Shown here one piece after another: positions 37,519 to 45,850 of a DNA stretch of 64,000 nt. The position numbers were made by a program, and so were the translations under genes. How positions within the stretch are numbered: the stretch's first letter is position 1; each line of letters opens with the position of its first letter. The notes beneath the pieces are model-generated. The model was not told the DNA's origin. It did not search any database and saw nothing but the letters and a program-made list of their open reading frames with translations. Location: the NCBI GenBank assembly GCA_017621205.1, contig JAGATQ010000057.1:1-64000 (forward strand). The letters are read 5' to 3'. This DNA comes from Lachnospira sp. Lineage in GTDB: Bacteria; Bacillota; Clostridia; Lachnospirales; Lachnospiraceae.

Positions 37519-38073
37519 GTGAGAGTAATTGCAGGAAGTGCAAGAAGGCTGCTTTTAAAAACAGTGGATGGATTGGATACACGTCCAACTACTGACCGAA
37601 TTAAGGAGACACTATTTAATATGTTAAATCCATCCTTACCGGGAAGCCGGTTTCTGGACTTGTTTAGTGGCAGCGGGGCGATTGCGATTGAGGCATTGAG
37701 CCGGGGAGCAGAGCAGGCGACGCTGGTAGAGATGAATAAAAAGGCGATTACCTGTATTAAGGACAACCTTTCGCATACTCATCTTGAGGAGAAGGCGAGG
37801 GTTATGGCAATGGACGTGCTATCGGCAATCCGTATGCTTGAGGGACAAAATGAAGTATTTGATTATATCTATATGGATCCTCCTTACCGAAAGGAATTGG
37901 AGCGTGAGGTGCTGTTTGCGTTAGCACATTCCCCTCTTATATCGGAGGATACTGTCATTATTGTAGAGGCGGCACAAAAAACGGATTTTTCTTATTTATC
38001 CGAGTTGCCGTACTCTGTTGATAAGATAAAGCAGTATAAGACAAATCAGCATCTGTTTTTAAAGCGGCAATAG
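37519..38073 (+). CDS. rsmD: 16S rRNA (guanine-N2)-methyltransferase RsmD
   Basis: A 184-residue methyltransferase that modifies G966 (E. coli numbering) of 16S rRNA. The AdoMet site is FLDLFSGSGAIAIEALSRGA (first half near residue 45) and the catalytic motif is YMDPPY. The start MRVIAGSARR and the early DTRPTTDRIKETLFN are family hallmarks. The gene begins with GTG, after GGAAGAGGAGAGATACC. coaD follows 9 bases later, the standard rsmD-coaD pair. Confidence 0.95.
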   Translation: MRVIAGSARRLLLKTVDGLDTRPTTDRIKETLFNMLNPSLPGSRFLDLFSGSGAIAIEALSRGAEQATLVEMNKKAITCIKDNLSHTHLEEKARVMAMDVLSAIRMLEGQNEVFDYIYMDPPYRKELEREVLFALAHSPLISEDTVIIVEAAQKTDFSYLSELPYSVDKIKQYKTNQHLFLKRQ

Positions 38074-38082
38074 GAGGTACCA

Positions 38083-38562
38083 ATGAAGAGAGCGATTTAT
38101 CCCGGCAGCTTTGACCCGGTTACAGTAGGACATTTGGATATTATAAGCCGTTCGGCACAGATATTTGATGAGGTTATCGTTGGCGTGCTGAACAATAATC
38201 AGAAGGCACCACTCTTTTGTGCAAAGGAACGAGTTGCTTTGATTGAAGAGGTTACGAAGGAGCTTAAAAATGTAAGGGCGGAGGCTTTTTCCGGACTGCT
38301 TGTTGATTTTGCAAGAAAAGAGAAGGCAACGACAATTATTAGGGGATTGCGGGCAGTGACTGATTTTGAGTATGAATTGCAGATGTCCCAGACGAACCGG
38401 CAGATTTGTCCCGAGGTGGACACGCTGTTTTTAACTGCCAGTGTGGAATATTCCTATGTCAGTTCCAGTACCGTTAAGGAAATTGCCTATTATGGAGGCG
38501 ATATCAGTGCCTTTGTACCAGACTTTGTAGCAAAAGAAGTGAAGAAACGGTTTTCAAGTTGA
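38083..38562 (+). CDS. coaD: Phosphopantetheine adenylyltransferase
   Basis: A 159-residue enzyme that adenylates 4'-phosphopantetheine to dephospho-CoA. Motifs: [16 protein letters not shown] with the T-x-G-H nucleotide-binding motif, [15 protein letters not shown], and [10 protein letters not shown]. Length is normal. The product is the substrate of CoaE, encoded 10 kb upstream. The ATG has GGAGGTACCA in front. Confidence 0.96.
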   Translation: MKRAIYPGSFDPVTVGHLDIISRSAQIFDEVIVGVLNNNQKAPLFCAKERVALIEEVTKELKNVRAEAFSGLLVDFARKEKATTIIRGLRAVTDFEYELQMSQTNRQICPEVDTLFLTASVEYSYVSSSTVKEIAYYGGDISAFVPDFVAKEVKKRFSS

Positions 38563-38614
38563 CTGGAATATGATAAGATAAGGAGAAAAGGGATAAAAGG
38601 AAGTGTGATTGGGA

Positions 38615-39556
38615 ATGGCAAAAAAGACAATTAATGAGTTATTTGATGAATTTGAAGAGTTTATTGAGGATTGTAAGGCACAGACTTTTTCCTCTAATCG
38701 CTTGATTGTACCGAGGGATGAGATATTTAACCGGATTCGGGAGATTCGGATGAAGCTTCCGAGTGAGGTGGAAAAGAGTACGCAATTAATGGGAAGGCGT
38801 GACCAGATATTAAAGGATGCTCATGACAGAGCGGAACAGATTAAGATTGTGGCTCAGGAGGAGGCACAGAGAAGGATTGGTGAGACTGAGGTGATGAAGC
38901 AGGCGATGGAGCAGGCGAAGAGTCTCATTAATCAAGCCAACTTAAAGGCACAGGAGATTATCAATGATGCGGTTGAGGAAAGTAATACTATCCGTATTGG
39001 TGCATTAAACTATACGAATAATGTAATGATGGATTTGAGTGATTTTACGGCGGCAATTCTTAACGAAGAGGGAATGAAGTTCCAGCAGCTTGTTGATACG
39101 ATGAAAGCGCAGTATGATGTGATTGAAACTAATCGTAAGCAGATTACATCACAGCTTCAATCTGGTGAGATTCCACAGGATGAAGGAGAGAAGGGGACAG
39201 TTACTAGAAATCCGGCGGTTCAGGCTGCATCAGCCAGTACCCGTCCAGTGCCATCGGTGAATCCGGCGGTTGCCCGCCAAGCATCTCCGGCGAGCCAGAC
39301 TGTTACCCGCCAGGCACCTTCGGTAAGTCCGAATGCTCCAAGAGCAGCAGCGAAGGATAATGGGACAGAGCCTAAGATCACTGCTGCAGCTACAGCCCAG
39401 AGTGCGGTGCAGAATACTACTGCAAAGGCGGCAGAACGACCTGCTGCACCAGCATCCCAGCCTGTAAATTCCCCTAGAAAGCCAATGACTTCAGAGGATA
39501 TGCCGGTAGAGGACGAGTTAGACGAGCTGGATGAATTATACCTTGACCAGTACTAG
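38615..39556 (+). CDS. Coiled-coil protein resembling V/F-ATPase stator subunits
   Basis: A 313-residue soluble protein. Residues ~1-190 are predicted helical and coiled-coil, with the pattern ILKDAHDRAEQIKIVAQEEA that is often labelled V-type ATPase subunit H or F-ATPase b-like. Residues ~195-290 are a low-complexity Ala/Pro/Thr/Ser linker, and the C-terminus is acidic (DELDELDELYLDQY). No ATPase genes are near, so the label is probably only coiled-coil similarity; a cell-envelope or DivIVA-like scaffold role is possible. Its last 21 bases overlap the convergent YlbJ-like gene. Confidence 0.6.
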   Translation: MAKKTINELFDEFEEFIEDCKAQTFSSNRLIVPRDEIFNRIREIRMKLPSEVEKSTQLMGRRDQILKDAHDRAEQIKIVAQEEAQRRIGETEVMKQAMEQAKSLINQANLKAQEIINDAVEESNTIRIGALNYTNNVMMDLSDFTAAILNEEGMKFQQLVDTMKAQYDVIETNRKQITSQLQSGEIPQDEGEKGTVTRNPAVQAASASTRPVPSVNPAVARQASPASQTVTRQAPSVSPNAPRAAAKDNGTEPKITAAATAQSAVQNTTAKAAERPAAPASQPVNSPRKPMTSEDMPVEDELDELDELYLDQY

Positions 39557-40453
39557 GATGGTTAGGAAGGACATTAATCCGCAGATACATTTTGACAGGA
39601 TATAAGGAACCATAGATAATGTGGTTCCTTTTATTGTGCTTTTTACCTGACTGATACTGGAGCATCCACCGAAGGAGGCAATAGCGGTTACGAGGGCGAG
39701 CTTTAGGATAGATGGAGCTTCTACATTGGCAATCGTGGCAATCCCTGTTGTCATTTCTAAACATCCGGTAAAAAAAGGAATGAGCAGGCTTCCCATGGGA
39801 ATGGTTAAATGATTTTCCATTTCTGCTCCAATGGTTAAAAGCAGGTTGCAAAGTATCGAATACAACATGATATAGCAGCCAATTTTGCAGATTAATAACA
39901 GGGAGTGTTCAATGGATTCATCCAAAGTAATATTTTTCTGGTATGAATTGGGATAGACAACAACGGATGCTTCGGCTTCCTTTTTGCAATTGTTTTGTCG
40001 ATAGGAAAGAAGGATAAAGGTAAGCCCTAGCAGGACAGGAGGCCAATAGATAGCAAATAATAGCATGGATAGAGGAAGTCTGCCCTGTAGCTGCATGGTG
40101 CATACATACCCGATTAAAAACATGGGACTGGCATGGTTGCAGACACAAAGCAGCTTGGTAGCAGTGGACTTAGAAAAATATCCTTGCAGATAATAGTCTT
40201 TTACACATTTGGCTCCCATAGGATAGCCACAAAATACTCCGAGTATCAGTGTGGTTAGTATGGGGGAAAAACTGATGGAGTTTGATAAAATGGAGGATAG
40301 GATAAAAAATGGCAGCAAAACAGGAAGCACTTTGCTGTACCAGAGCAATAATCCATTTTGGGCTCCGAGTATACAGGGGTTGGGGAAGGTGAGTAACACA
40401 ATAACACATAGAACACAAACGGCAGGTTTTAATAAGGAGAGAAGTTGTTTCAT
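39536..40453 (-). CDS. YlbJ-like sporulation integral membrane protein
   Basis: A 305-residue protein with about eight membrane helices and a nucleoside-recognition (Gate) domain flavour: VLLPFFILSSIL, then GVFCGYPMGAKCVKDYY and ITASFGGCSSISQVKST-type segments that match YlbJ of Bacillus, needed for spore formation. The ATG at 40453 has CAGGAACACACC upstream on the minus strand; an in-frame TTG 36 bases earlier has none. It follows tmcAL (YlbM) in the same direction by 48 bases, and in Bacillus ylbJ and ylbM are also close neighbours. Confidence 0.8.
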   Translation of the reverse strand: MKQLLSLLKPAVCVLCVIVLLTFPNPCILGAQNGLLLWYSKVLPVLLPFFILSSILSNSISFSPILTTLILGVFCGYPMGAKCVKDYYLQGYFSKSTATKLLCVCNHASPMFLIGYVCTMQLQGRLPLSMLLFAIYWPPVLLGLTFILLSYRQNNCKKEAEASVVVYPNSYQKNITLDESIEHSLLLICKIGCYIMLYSILCNLLLTIGAEMENHLTIPMGSLLIPFFTGCLEMTTGIATIANVEAPSILKLALVTAIASFGGCSSISQVKSTIKGTTLSMVPYILSKCICGLMSFLTILVLVKV

Positions 40454-40501
40454 GGTGTGTTCCTGCCATTTTTTTATCATTTTATGCAAATAAATATTAG
40501 T

Positions 40502-41644
40502 TTATACGATGATCATCCCTGTTTCATATGCATTTTTTAGCTGCCAGTGAGGATATTTTTGTCCGGCAACGCTTTGATAAAGTGCTTGAGCGGATAGCTC
40601 CTGCTGCAACAGTATTTGTCCATCTTTCGTTAATTTCTTCTCATCATTTGCCAGTTTTTTTATAACAGGAACTTTGGCATGCTGTAAAAGCAGGGAGAGC
40701 AGGTTCTTACTGTCCCTGCGAAAACCAAGTACCCGAAGATAGGGAGCATAATCTGCCAAAGAGCCTTTTTCATTATTATAAGGCAGGCAGAGTAAATAGC
40801 GAAATAAAATGCGGCTGATGCGGGTATAGGTATATTGTTTTGTTTTCAAGGTCTGAATTATCTGTGTCAGAGAATGCTGCGGCGTAATCTGGTTACAATA
40901 GCGGTTGAATAATTCTTTGTTAAACTCACTATCTTTGTCATAAGGAGAAGTGTGTAAAATATGGGTATGGAACCAGTGGCTATAGTGTAGGGTGGCAGTA
41001 AAATCATCAGGCAGGATAGCTTCCTGCTTTTCCATAACCATCCGTTCTCTTTTCTGGTGAGCACTGTATCCAGCTTTTCTTGGAATTCCGGTTAATGTGC
41101 AGTGTGAGTGAAAATGATGAAGTGCTTTCCTATACTCAGTGGCAAGGATGTTGTTGGCACTTTGCAGAAAGGTAAGCCTGTTACCATCAAATTGATTGGA
41201 AAGTGCGAGAAGTCTTGCTTTTGGAAAGGAGAGACCAGTTTTGAGGGCAGCCTGCAGCTTGATTTTATATTCCTCTGGTTCCATCAACAGGTATTCGCTG
41301 ATGTCTTGTAAAAACGTATTATCCAGTTCTCCCTCTGTTCCACAGACAATTTCATCGATAAGACCAGTAGAAAGCAGGGTAGCAACGGCTCCAAAGGCGA
41401 AGCTCTCTGCACTGGCAAGAGACCATCTTACCGGTAAGGAGAGAATCAAATCGGCACCGTTTTCCAAAGCATCATGAACACGCCTATGATATGGAAGAAT
41501 GGCAGGTTCACCACGCTGGACAAAGTCTGTACTCATCACAAGGATAATTGCATCTGCCCCTCTTTCTTTACGGATGCTCTCTAATAAATATGCATGTCCC
41601 TCATGAAAAGGGTTTAGTTCTGCAATTACACCTACGACCTTCAT
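40502..41644 (-). CDS. tmcAL: tRNA(Met) cytidine acetate ligase TmcAL (YlbM)
   Basis: A 380-residue enzyme that activates acetate with ATP and acetylates the wobble cytidine of elongator tRNA-Met. The N-terminal nucleotidyltransferase motif is GVIAELNPFHEGHAYLL (H-x-G-H type, residues ~6-17), followed by VMSTDFVQRGEPAILP and LSLPVRWSLASAESFAFGAV, all strong for the family. The start has AAGGAGGTATCCC. Using acetate as substrate, it sits near pta-ackA, though in the opposite direction. Confidence 0.93.
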   Translation of the reverse strand: MKVVGVIAELNPFHEGHAYLLESIRKERGADAIILVMSTDFVQRGEPAILPYHRRVHDALENGADLILSLPVRWSLASAESFAFGAVATLLSTGLIDEIVCGTEGELDNTFLQDISEYLLMEPEEYKIKLQAALKTGLSFPKARLLALSNQFDGNRLTFLQSANNILATEYRKALHHFHSHCTLTGIPRKAGYSAHQKRERMVMEKQEAILPDDFTATLHYSHWFHTHILHTSPYDKDSEFNKELFNRYCNQITPQHSLTQIIQTLKTKQYTYTRISRILFRYLLCLPYNNEKGSLADYAPYLRVLGFRRDSKNLLSLLLQHAKVPVIKKLANDEKKLTKDGQILLQQELSAQALYQSVAGQKYPHWQLKNAYETGMIIV

Positions 41645-41765
41645 GGGATACCTCCTTAAGCTGATTGTGTCTTTTGATAGTGTACCTAATTTTTAGGTTG
41701 GATACAAGGGGAAATCTACTTAAACTGTTTGAGTTACTAAAGGGAGTTTTTTTGTTGATTTCGAC

Positions 41766-42002
41766 GGCATAAAACCGGAAGGTACTATGGATTTGTTCCG
41801 TTGTACGGGGATAAGTATTTCTAGAATATTCCCATAGAATAATTGGTTGCTTACGCAACCGACGCTGATTCGCCATCCATGGCTCAGACAGCGTCTTTTC
41901 GGGACATCCGGTCCCGAAATTGCTGGTGCTTTAATGGGAATATCAAGAAATACTAATCCCCTGCCAAAGTCACAAATCCATAGTACCTTCCGGTTTTATG
42001 CC
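41766..42002 (+). repeat. 237-nt palindromic structured repeat, copy B
   Basis: Ends 41766-41796 and 41972-42002 are perfect 31-base inverted repeats. Inner stems follow copy A in order, with different bases: GGGGAT..AGTATTTCT with AGAAATACT..ATCCCC, ATATTCCCAT with ATGGGAATAT, GACGCTG with CAGCGTC, and the hairpin TTTCGGGAC/GTCCCGAAA. A further small hairpin GGTTGC-TTAC-GCAACC lies in the arm. It is 121 bases upstream of the tmcAL start. Outer imperfect arms extend it to about 345 bases. Confidence 0.92.
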
Positions 42003-42117
42003 TCCCGAAGTTACAGTAAGCCTTCCTTTGAAAGTGAGCAGTTTAAGTGGATTTCTCTATGTTCAGAGAAGGGCGGTTATGATTATTTTTTTATAATTGG
42101 AGACGGGTCAACTGCTT

Positions 42118-42145
42118 AAAATCATTTTTTAAAATGATTTTATTT
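42118..42145. terminator. AT-rich palindrome between repeat copies B and C
   Basis: AAAATCATTTT (42118-42128) is complementary to AAAATGATTTT (42131-42141). It has T-rich tails and could be a weak terminator in either direction, but the stem contains only A-T and two G-C-type pairs. Confidence 0.35.
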
Positions 42146-42156
42146 TAACCTTAAGG

Positions 42157-42393
42157 GGCATGGAAGGGGAACACGCTGTATCCTTTGTGACTTTGGTAGG
42201 AAATTAGCATTTCTTGATATTCCCTTCCGGCAACCAGCAATTTCGGGACAAGGATGTCCCGAAAAGACGCCATCGAGCCTGGATGGCGAGTTGGCGTCGG
42301 TTGCGTCAACATATAATACCTTATGGGAATATCCTAGAAATGCTTATTTCCGTACAATGGAACAAAGGATACAGCGTGTTCCCCTTCCATGCC
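42157..42393 (-). repeat. 237-nt palindromic structured repeat, copy C
   Basis: Inverted relative to A and B. Its terminal arms (32 bases each, 42157-42188 and 42362-42393) are perfectly complementary although their sequence differs from both other copies beyond GGCAT and TTTGT. The inner stems are again kept with changed bases: GGAAAT..AGCATTTCT with AGAAATGCT..ATTTCC and GACGCCA with TGGCGTC. The hairpin loop is ATCCTT instead of ATCCG. It ends 61 bases before the pta promoter. Confidence 0.92.
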
Positions 42394-42453
42394 ATATCAT
42401 GTTACAAGAAAAAAATTGTATAACAAAAAGGACACAAAAATGGTGAAAAAAAC

Positions 42454-42482
42454 TTGTGTGAAGTGTGGATAAGCTTTATAAT
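42454..42482 (+). promoter_or_regulatory. Promoter for pta-ackA
   Basis: TTGTGT (42454-42459) and TATAAT (42477-42482) are 17 bases apart, about 77 bases before the GTG start of pta. Confidence 0.7.
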
Positions 42483-42558
42483 GATTATAATCGTGTTTTT
42501 ACCGGAAAATTACATGACACCGTATAATGTAGGGCTAGTCAAGGAAAGGAGAACCACT

Positions 42559-43614
42559 GTGGATTTTATTGAGAAGATTAAAGAGAGAGCAAAATTTCAA
42601 AAAATGAAGATTGTGTTGCCAGAGACCAATGATATGCGTACTATCATCGCCGCACATAAGATTCTGAAAGAGGATATTGCGGACATTGTGCTGGTGGGGG
42701 ATAGAGAGCGCCTGCTGTCCAATGCGGAATCGAATCGTCTGCATATTGAAAAAGCAGAATTTGTTTATCCATCCAGTTCAGAGCATCTGGATGAATATAT
42801 TGAAAAGTTCGTTGAGCTTCGTTATAAAAAGGGAATGACGGAGGAGAGAGCGAGGGAGATATTAACCTCTAATTTTCTGTACTTTGGCTGTATGATGGTG
42901 AAGCTGGGACATGCGGATGGAATGGTTGCGGGAGCTTGCCACTCCTCTGCGGATGTGTTAAGGGCATCTTTGCAGGTATTAAAGACGAAGCCGGGGACGA
43001 AGCTTGTTTCCGCATTCTTTTTGATGGTGGTTCCGGAATGTCAGTATGGTGCGAACGGAGCATTTGTATTTGGTGATGCAGGACTGAACCAGAATCCGAC
43101 TCCAGAGGAGTTGGCAGCGATAGCAGAGTCCTCCGCAGAGTCATTTTTAGCCTTGGTGGAAAAGGAGCCGATTGTGGCGATGATTTCCCATTCTACCTTG
43201 GGTAGTGCCAATCATCCGGATGTGGACAAGGTTGTGGAGGCGACAAGGATTTGTAAGGAAGAGAATCCAAGGCTTCTAGTGGATGGTGAGTTTCAGGTGG
43301 ATGCAGCGATTGTTCCAGAGGTTGCCCGCTTGAAGGCACCGGAAAGTAAGATTGCCGGTCGTGCCAACGTATTGATTTTCCCGGATTTAGATTGTGGTAA
43401 TAATGGGTACAAGCTGGTTCAGCGTCTTGCCAAGGCAGAGGCATACGGTCCGATTACCCAGGGACTTGCAGCACCGGTTAATGATTTATCCCGTGGCTGT
43501 GTGGCGGATGATATTGTTGGTGTTGTTGCAATTACGGCAATACAGGCACAGCAGATAAAGCAGGAAAAAGAAATGAATGAGAAAAAGAAAAGAGTTATAG
43601 ATGATTGGGAATAA
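42559..43614 (+). CDS. pta: Phosphate acetyltransferase
   Basis: A 351-residue cytosolic enzyme that converts acetyl-CoA and phosphate to acetyl phosphate. Family segments: KMKIVLPETNDMRTI, MVAGACHSSADVLRASLQ, FGDAGLNQNPTPEELA, ISHSTLGSANHPDVDKV and ANVLIFPDLDCGNNGYKLVQRL. The length matches the short, catalytic-only form. Translation most likely starts with GTG at 42559 after AAGGAAAGGAGAACCACT; the frame upstream is open but contains the promoter. ackA follows, 15 bases later, giving the ATP-yielding acetate pathway. Confidence 0.95.
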   Translation: MDFIEKIKERAKFQKMKIVLPETNDMRTIIAAHKILKEDIADIVLVGDRERLLSNAESNRLHIEKAEFVYPSSSEHLDEYIEKFVELRYKKGMTEERAREILTSNFLYFGCMMVKLGHADGMVAGACHSSADVLRASLQVLKTKPGTKLVSAFFLMVVPECQYGANGAFVFGDAGLNQNPTPEELAAIAESSAESFLALVEKEPIVAMISHSTLGSANHPDVDKVVEATRICKEENPRLLVDGEFQVDAAIVPEVARLKAPESKIAGRANVLIFPDLDCGNNGYKLVQRLAKAEAYGPITQGLAAPVNDLSRGCVADDIVGVVAITAIQAQQIKQEKEMNEKKKRVIDDWE

Positions 43615-43629
43615 AGGATGGAGAGTCGT

Positions 43630-44823
43630 ATGAAAGTTTTAGTAATAAATTGTGGAAGTTCTTCTTTAAAATATCAGTTGATTGATTCCGATAGTGAGGC
43701 AGTATTAGCGAAGGGGTTGTGTGAGCGTATTACCATCGATGGCAGTGTGCTTACCCATTCTCCTGCAGGTAAGGATAAAGTAATAATAGAGCAGCCGATG
43801 CCCGACCATACTGCTGCAGTAAAGCTTGTGCTTAATCAGCTTACGGATTCCGTTCATGGTGTGATTACGAGCCTTTCCGAGATTGGGGCAGTGGGACATC
43901 GTGTTGTGCATGGCGGTGAGAAATTTGCCTCCTCCACACTGATTACGGATAAGGTGATAGCAGCGATTGAGGAATGCAATGATCTAGCACCTCTACATAA
44001 TCCTGCCAACTTAATTGGAATTCATGCATGCGAGGAGTGTATGCCCGGAGTACCAATGGTTGCAGTGTTTGATACCGCATTTCACCAGACAATGCCTAAA
44101 CAGGCATACCTTTATGGTCTTCCCTATGAGTATTATGAGAAGGACAAGGTACGTCGTTATGGATTTCATGGTACCTCCCATAGTTTTGTCAGCAAGCGTG
44201 CAATCGAGCTATTGAAGCTTGACAGGAACAATTCTAAGGTGATTGTCTGCCATCTTGGTAATGGTGCGAGTATCTGTGCTGTTAAGAATGGTGAATCTGT
44301 TGATACGAGTATGGGACTGACTCCCCTTGAGGGACTGATTATGGGAACCCGCTCCGGTGATATCGACCCTGCAATTATTGATTATATTGCTAAGAAGGAA
44401 GGACTTTCCCTGGATGAGGTAATGAATGTGTTAAATAAGAAATCCGGAGTGGCAGGACTTTCCAAGGTGAGCAGTGATTTCAGAGATTTGGCGGAAGCAG
44501 CAGAGTCAGGGAATGAGCTTGCCGAAACGACCTTAAAGGTATATGCCTATCATGTAGCAAAATACATAGGAGCTTATGTTGCAGCAATGAATGGTGTCGA
44601 TGCTATCTGTTTTACCGCAGGTGTCGGTGAAAATAATAGTCAGGTTCGCAGTATGATATGCGAGTATCTTGGTTATCTTGGTATTGTGATGGATGAGGAA
44701 GCGAATAAGGTGCGTGGAGAAGAGCTTATGCTTTCTACGCAGGATTCCAAGGTGAAGGTGATGGTGATTCCTACCAATGAGGAGTTGGCGATTGCCAGAG
44801 AAACGGTTGCACTGGTAAAATAA
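43630..44823 (+). CDS. ackA: Acetate kinase
   Basis: A 397-residue kinase that turns acetyl phosphate and ADP into acetate and ATP. The ASKHA-fold motifs are clear: [15 protein letters not shown] at the start, [47 protein letters not shown], and [13 protein letters not shown]. The ATG at 43630 has GGAGAG upstream; an earlier in-frame ATG at 43618 has poorer context. A full-consensus promoter follows it, so DUF177-rpmF can be expressed separately. Confidence 0.97.
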   Translation: MKVLVINCGSSSLKYQLIDSDSEAVLAKGLCERITIDGSVLTHSPAGKDKVIIEQPMPDHTAAVKLVLNQLTDSVHGVITSLSEIGAVGHRVVHGGEKFASSTLITDKVIAAIEECNDLAPLHNPANLIGIHACEECMPGVPMVAVFDTAFHQTMPKQAYLYGLPYEYYEKDKVRRYGFHGTSHSFVSKRAIELLKLDRNNSKVIVCHLGNGASICAVKNGESVDTSMGLTPLEGLIMGTRSGDIDPAIIDYIAKKEGLSLDEVMNVLNKKSGVAGLSKVSSDFRDLAEAAESGNELAETTLKVYAYHVAKYIGAYVAAMNGVDAICFTAGVGENNSQVRSMICEYLGYLGIVMDEEANKVRGEELMLSTQDSKVKVMVIPTNEELAIARETVALVK

Positions 44824-44831
44824 AAATGTTG

Positions 44832-44860
44832 TTGACAAAGGGATATGTGATATGTATAAT
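44832..44860 (+). promoter_or_regulatory. Consensus sigma-A promoter for DUF177-rpmF
   Basis: TTGACA (44832-44837) and TATAAT (44855-44860), both perfect consensus, with a 17-base spacer, 20 bases before the DUF177 start. The short leader implies a strong constitutive promoter, as suits a ribosomal protein gene. Confidence 0.92.
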
Positions 44861-44880
44861 GGAAAAAGTGTGGTGAGTTT

Positions 44881-45405
44881 ATGGAAATAAGGCTTTCAGA
44901 CATATTATCTGTACCAAACAGAGTAGAGGAGATGGATGTAGCCATTGATATGGCGGCATTTAAAAACCGGGGTATTTCGTATGAGATTACGGACATGAGC
45001 CCTGTGCATCTTAGATTAACCAATCTTGGCAGCCAGAGGCTTCATTTAGAGGCACAGTTCATGATTGAGATTGCCATCCCTTGTGACCGCTGTTTGACAG
45101 ATGTAAAGCACCGATATGAGATTCAGGTTGACAAGAAGCTGGATGTCGATAAATCGGAGGATGATGAAGACTTAGATGATATAAACTACATGAAAGAGTA
45201 TCAGCTGGATATAGATATGCTTGTTTATGAGGAGATATCCGTGAGACTGCCGATGAAGAACCTTTGCAAGGAGGATTGTAAGGGGATTTGTTCGGTTTGT
45301 GGAGCGAATCTGAACCATAAGGAATGTGGTTGTGACCGGAAGGTTGCCGACCCAAGAATGTCAGATGTCCTTGATATATTCAACAATTATTTTAAGGAGG
45401 TGTGA
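44881..45405 (+). CDS. DUF177 (YceD) family protein
   Basis: A 174-residue protein of the YceD/DUF177 family, usually encoded just before rpmF. It has the Cys pair IPCDRCL, and the C-terminal metal-binding-like motif LCKEDCKGICSVCGANLNHKECGC with multiple Cys. YceD is linked to 23S rRNA levels or ribosome biogenesis; the mechanism is not known. The stop is next to the rpmF ribosome site (AAGGAGGTGTGATT). Confidence 0.9.
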   Translation: MEIRLSDILSVPNRVEEMDVAIDMAAFKNRGISYEITDMSPVHLRLTNLGSQRLHLEAQFMIEIAIPCDRCLTDVKHRYEIQVDKKLDVDKSEDDEDLDDINYMKEYQLDIDMLVYEEISVRLPMKNLCKEDCKGICSVCGANLNHKECGCDRKVADPRMSDVLDIFNNYFKEV

Positions 45406-45407
45406 TT

Positions 45408-45587
45408 ATGTCAATCTGTCCTAAGAATAAATCTTCTAAAGCGAGAAGAGATAAGAGAAGAGCAAACTGGAAGATGAGTGCTCCAACATTAGTTAAGTGC
45501 AGCAACTGTGGTGAATTAATGATGCCTCACAGAGTTTGTAAGGCTTGTGGTAACTACAACAAGAAAGAGATTATTGCACAGAACTAG
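45408..45587 (+). CDS. rpmF: Ribosomal protein L32
   Basis: A 59-residue protein of the large subunit. It starts MSICPKNKSSKARRDKRRANWKM as in other Clostridia, so the ATG at 45408 is correct and the GTG at 45402 is not used. Four Cys in CSNCGELMMPHRVCKAC make a zinc ribbon (C+ form). A terminator lies 50 bases after the stop. plsX, the usual next gene, is displaced by about 15 kb. Confidence 0.97.
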   Translation: MSICPKNKSSKARRDKRRANWKMSAPTLVKCSNCGELMMPHRVCKACGNYNKKEIIAQN

Positions 45588-45638
45588 CTCTTACTTTTAT
45601 ATAAGCAGGAGTGTACAAAAAGCTTATGCATGCATTAG

Positions 45639-45678
45639 ACCAATATATCTATGAAATATAGATGTATTGGTTTTTTTG
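45639..45678 (+). terminator. Terminator after rpmF
   Basis: ACCAATATATCTAT and ATAGATGTATTGGT form a ~14-bp stem with one mismatch around GAAAT, followed by seven T. It ends the conserved block just before the accessory region. Confidence 0.85.
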
Positions 45679-45734
45679 TATTTTTTTAATTTGGGATATT
45701 ACACCCAAGTAACAAGGATATAAAAGTAATTGTA

Positions 45735-45749
45735 ATGCCTTACAGGCAT
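45735..45749. promoter_or_regulatory. Possible operator palindrome upstream of the cupin gene
   Basis: ATGCCT-TAC-AGGCAT is a perfect 6-bp inverted repeat 102 bases before the cupin start. Downstream a TATAAT is seen near 45800 without a good -35. Nothing else is seen in this 263-base gap. Confidence 0.3.
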
Positions 45750-45850
45750 GATAAGAAATGTTATATAAGTATTAGATATTTGCTGGAATTTGTAATAATA
45801 TAATATATGAAATTACTAGTATAGCGAATGGAATGAAGGAGGAAAACATT

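Larger units (their letters stand above)
41645..42453. other. Large non-coding region carrying two inverted repeat copies
   Basis: About 900 bases between the divergent tmcAL and pta genes hold no gene. They contain repeat copies B and C in opposite orientation, an outer imperfect inverted repeat around B (41711-41746 with 42021-42055), and a palindrome AAAATCATTTT / AAAATGATTTT at 42118-42141 between them. Short open frames here are products of the repeats. Confidence 0.75.
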
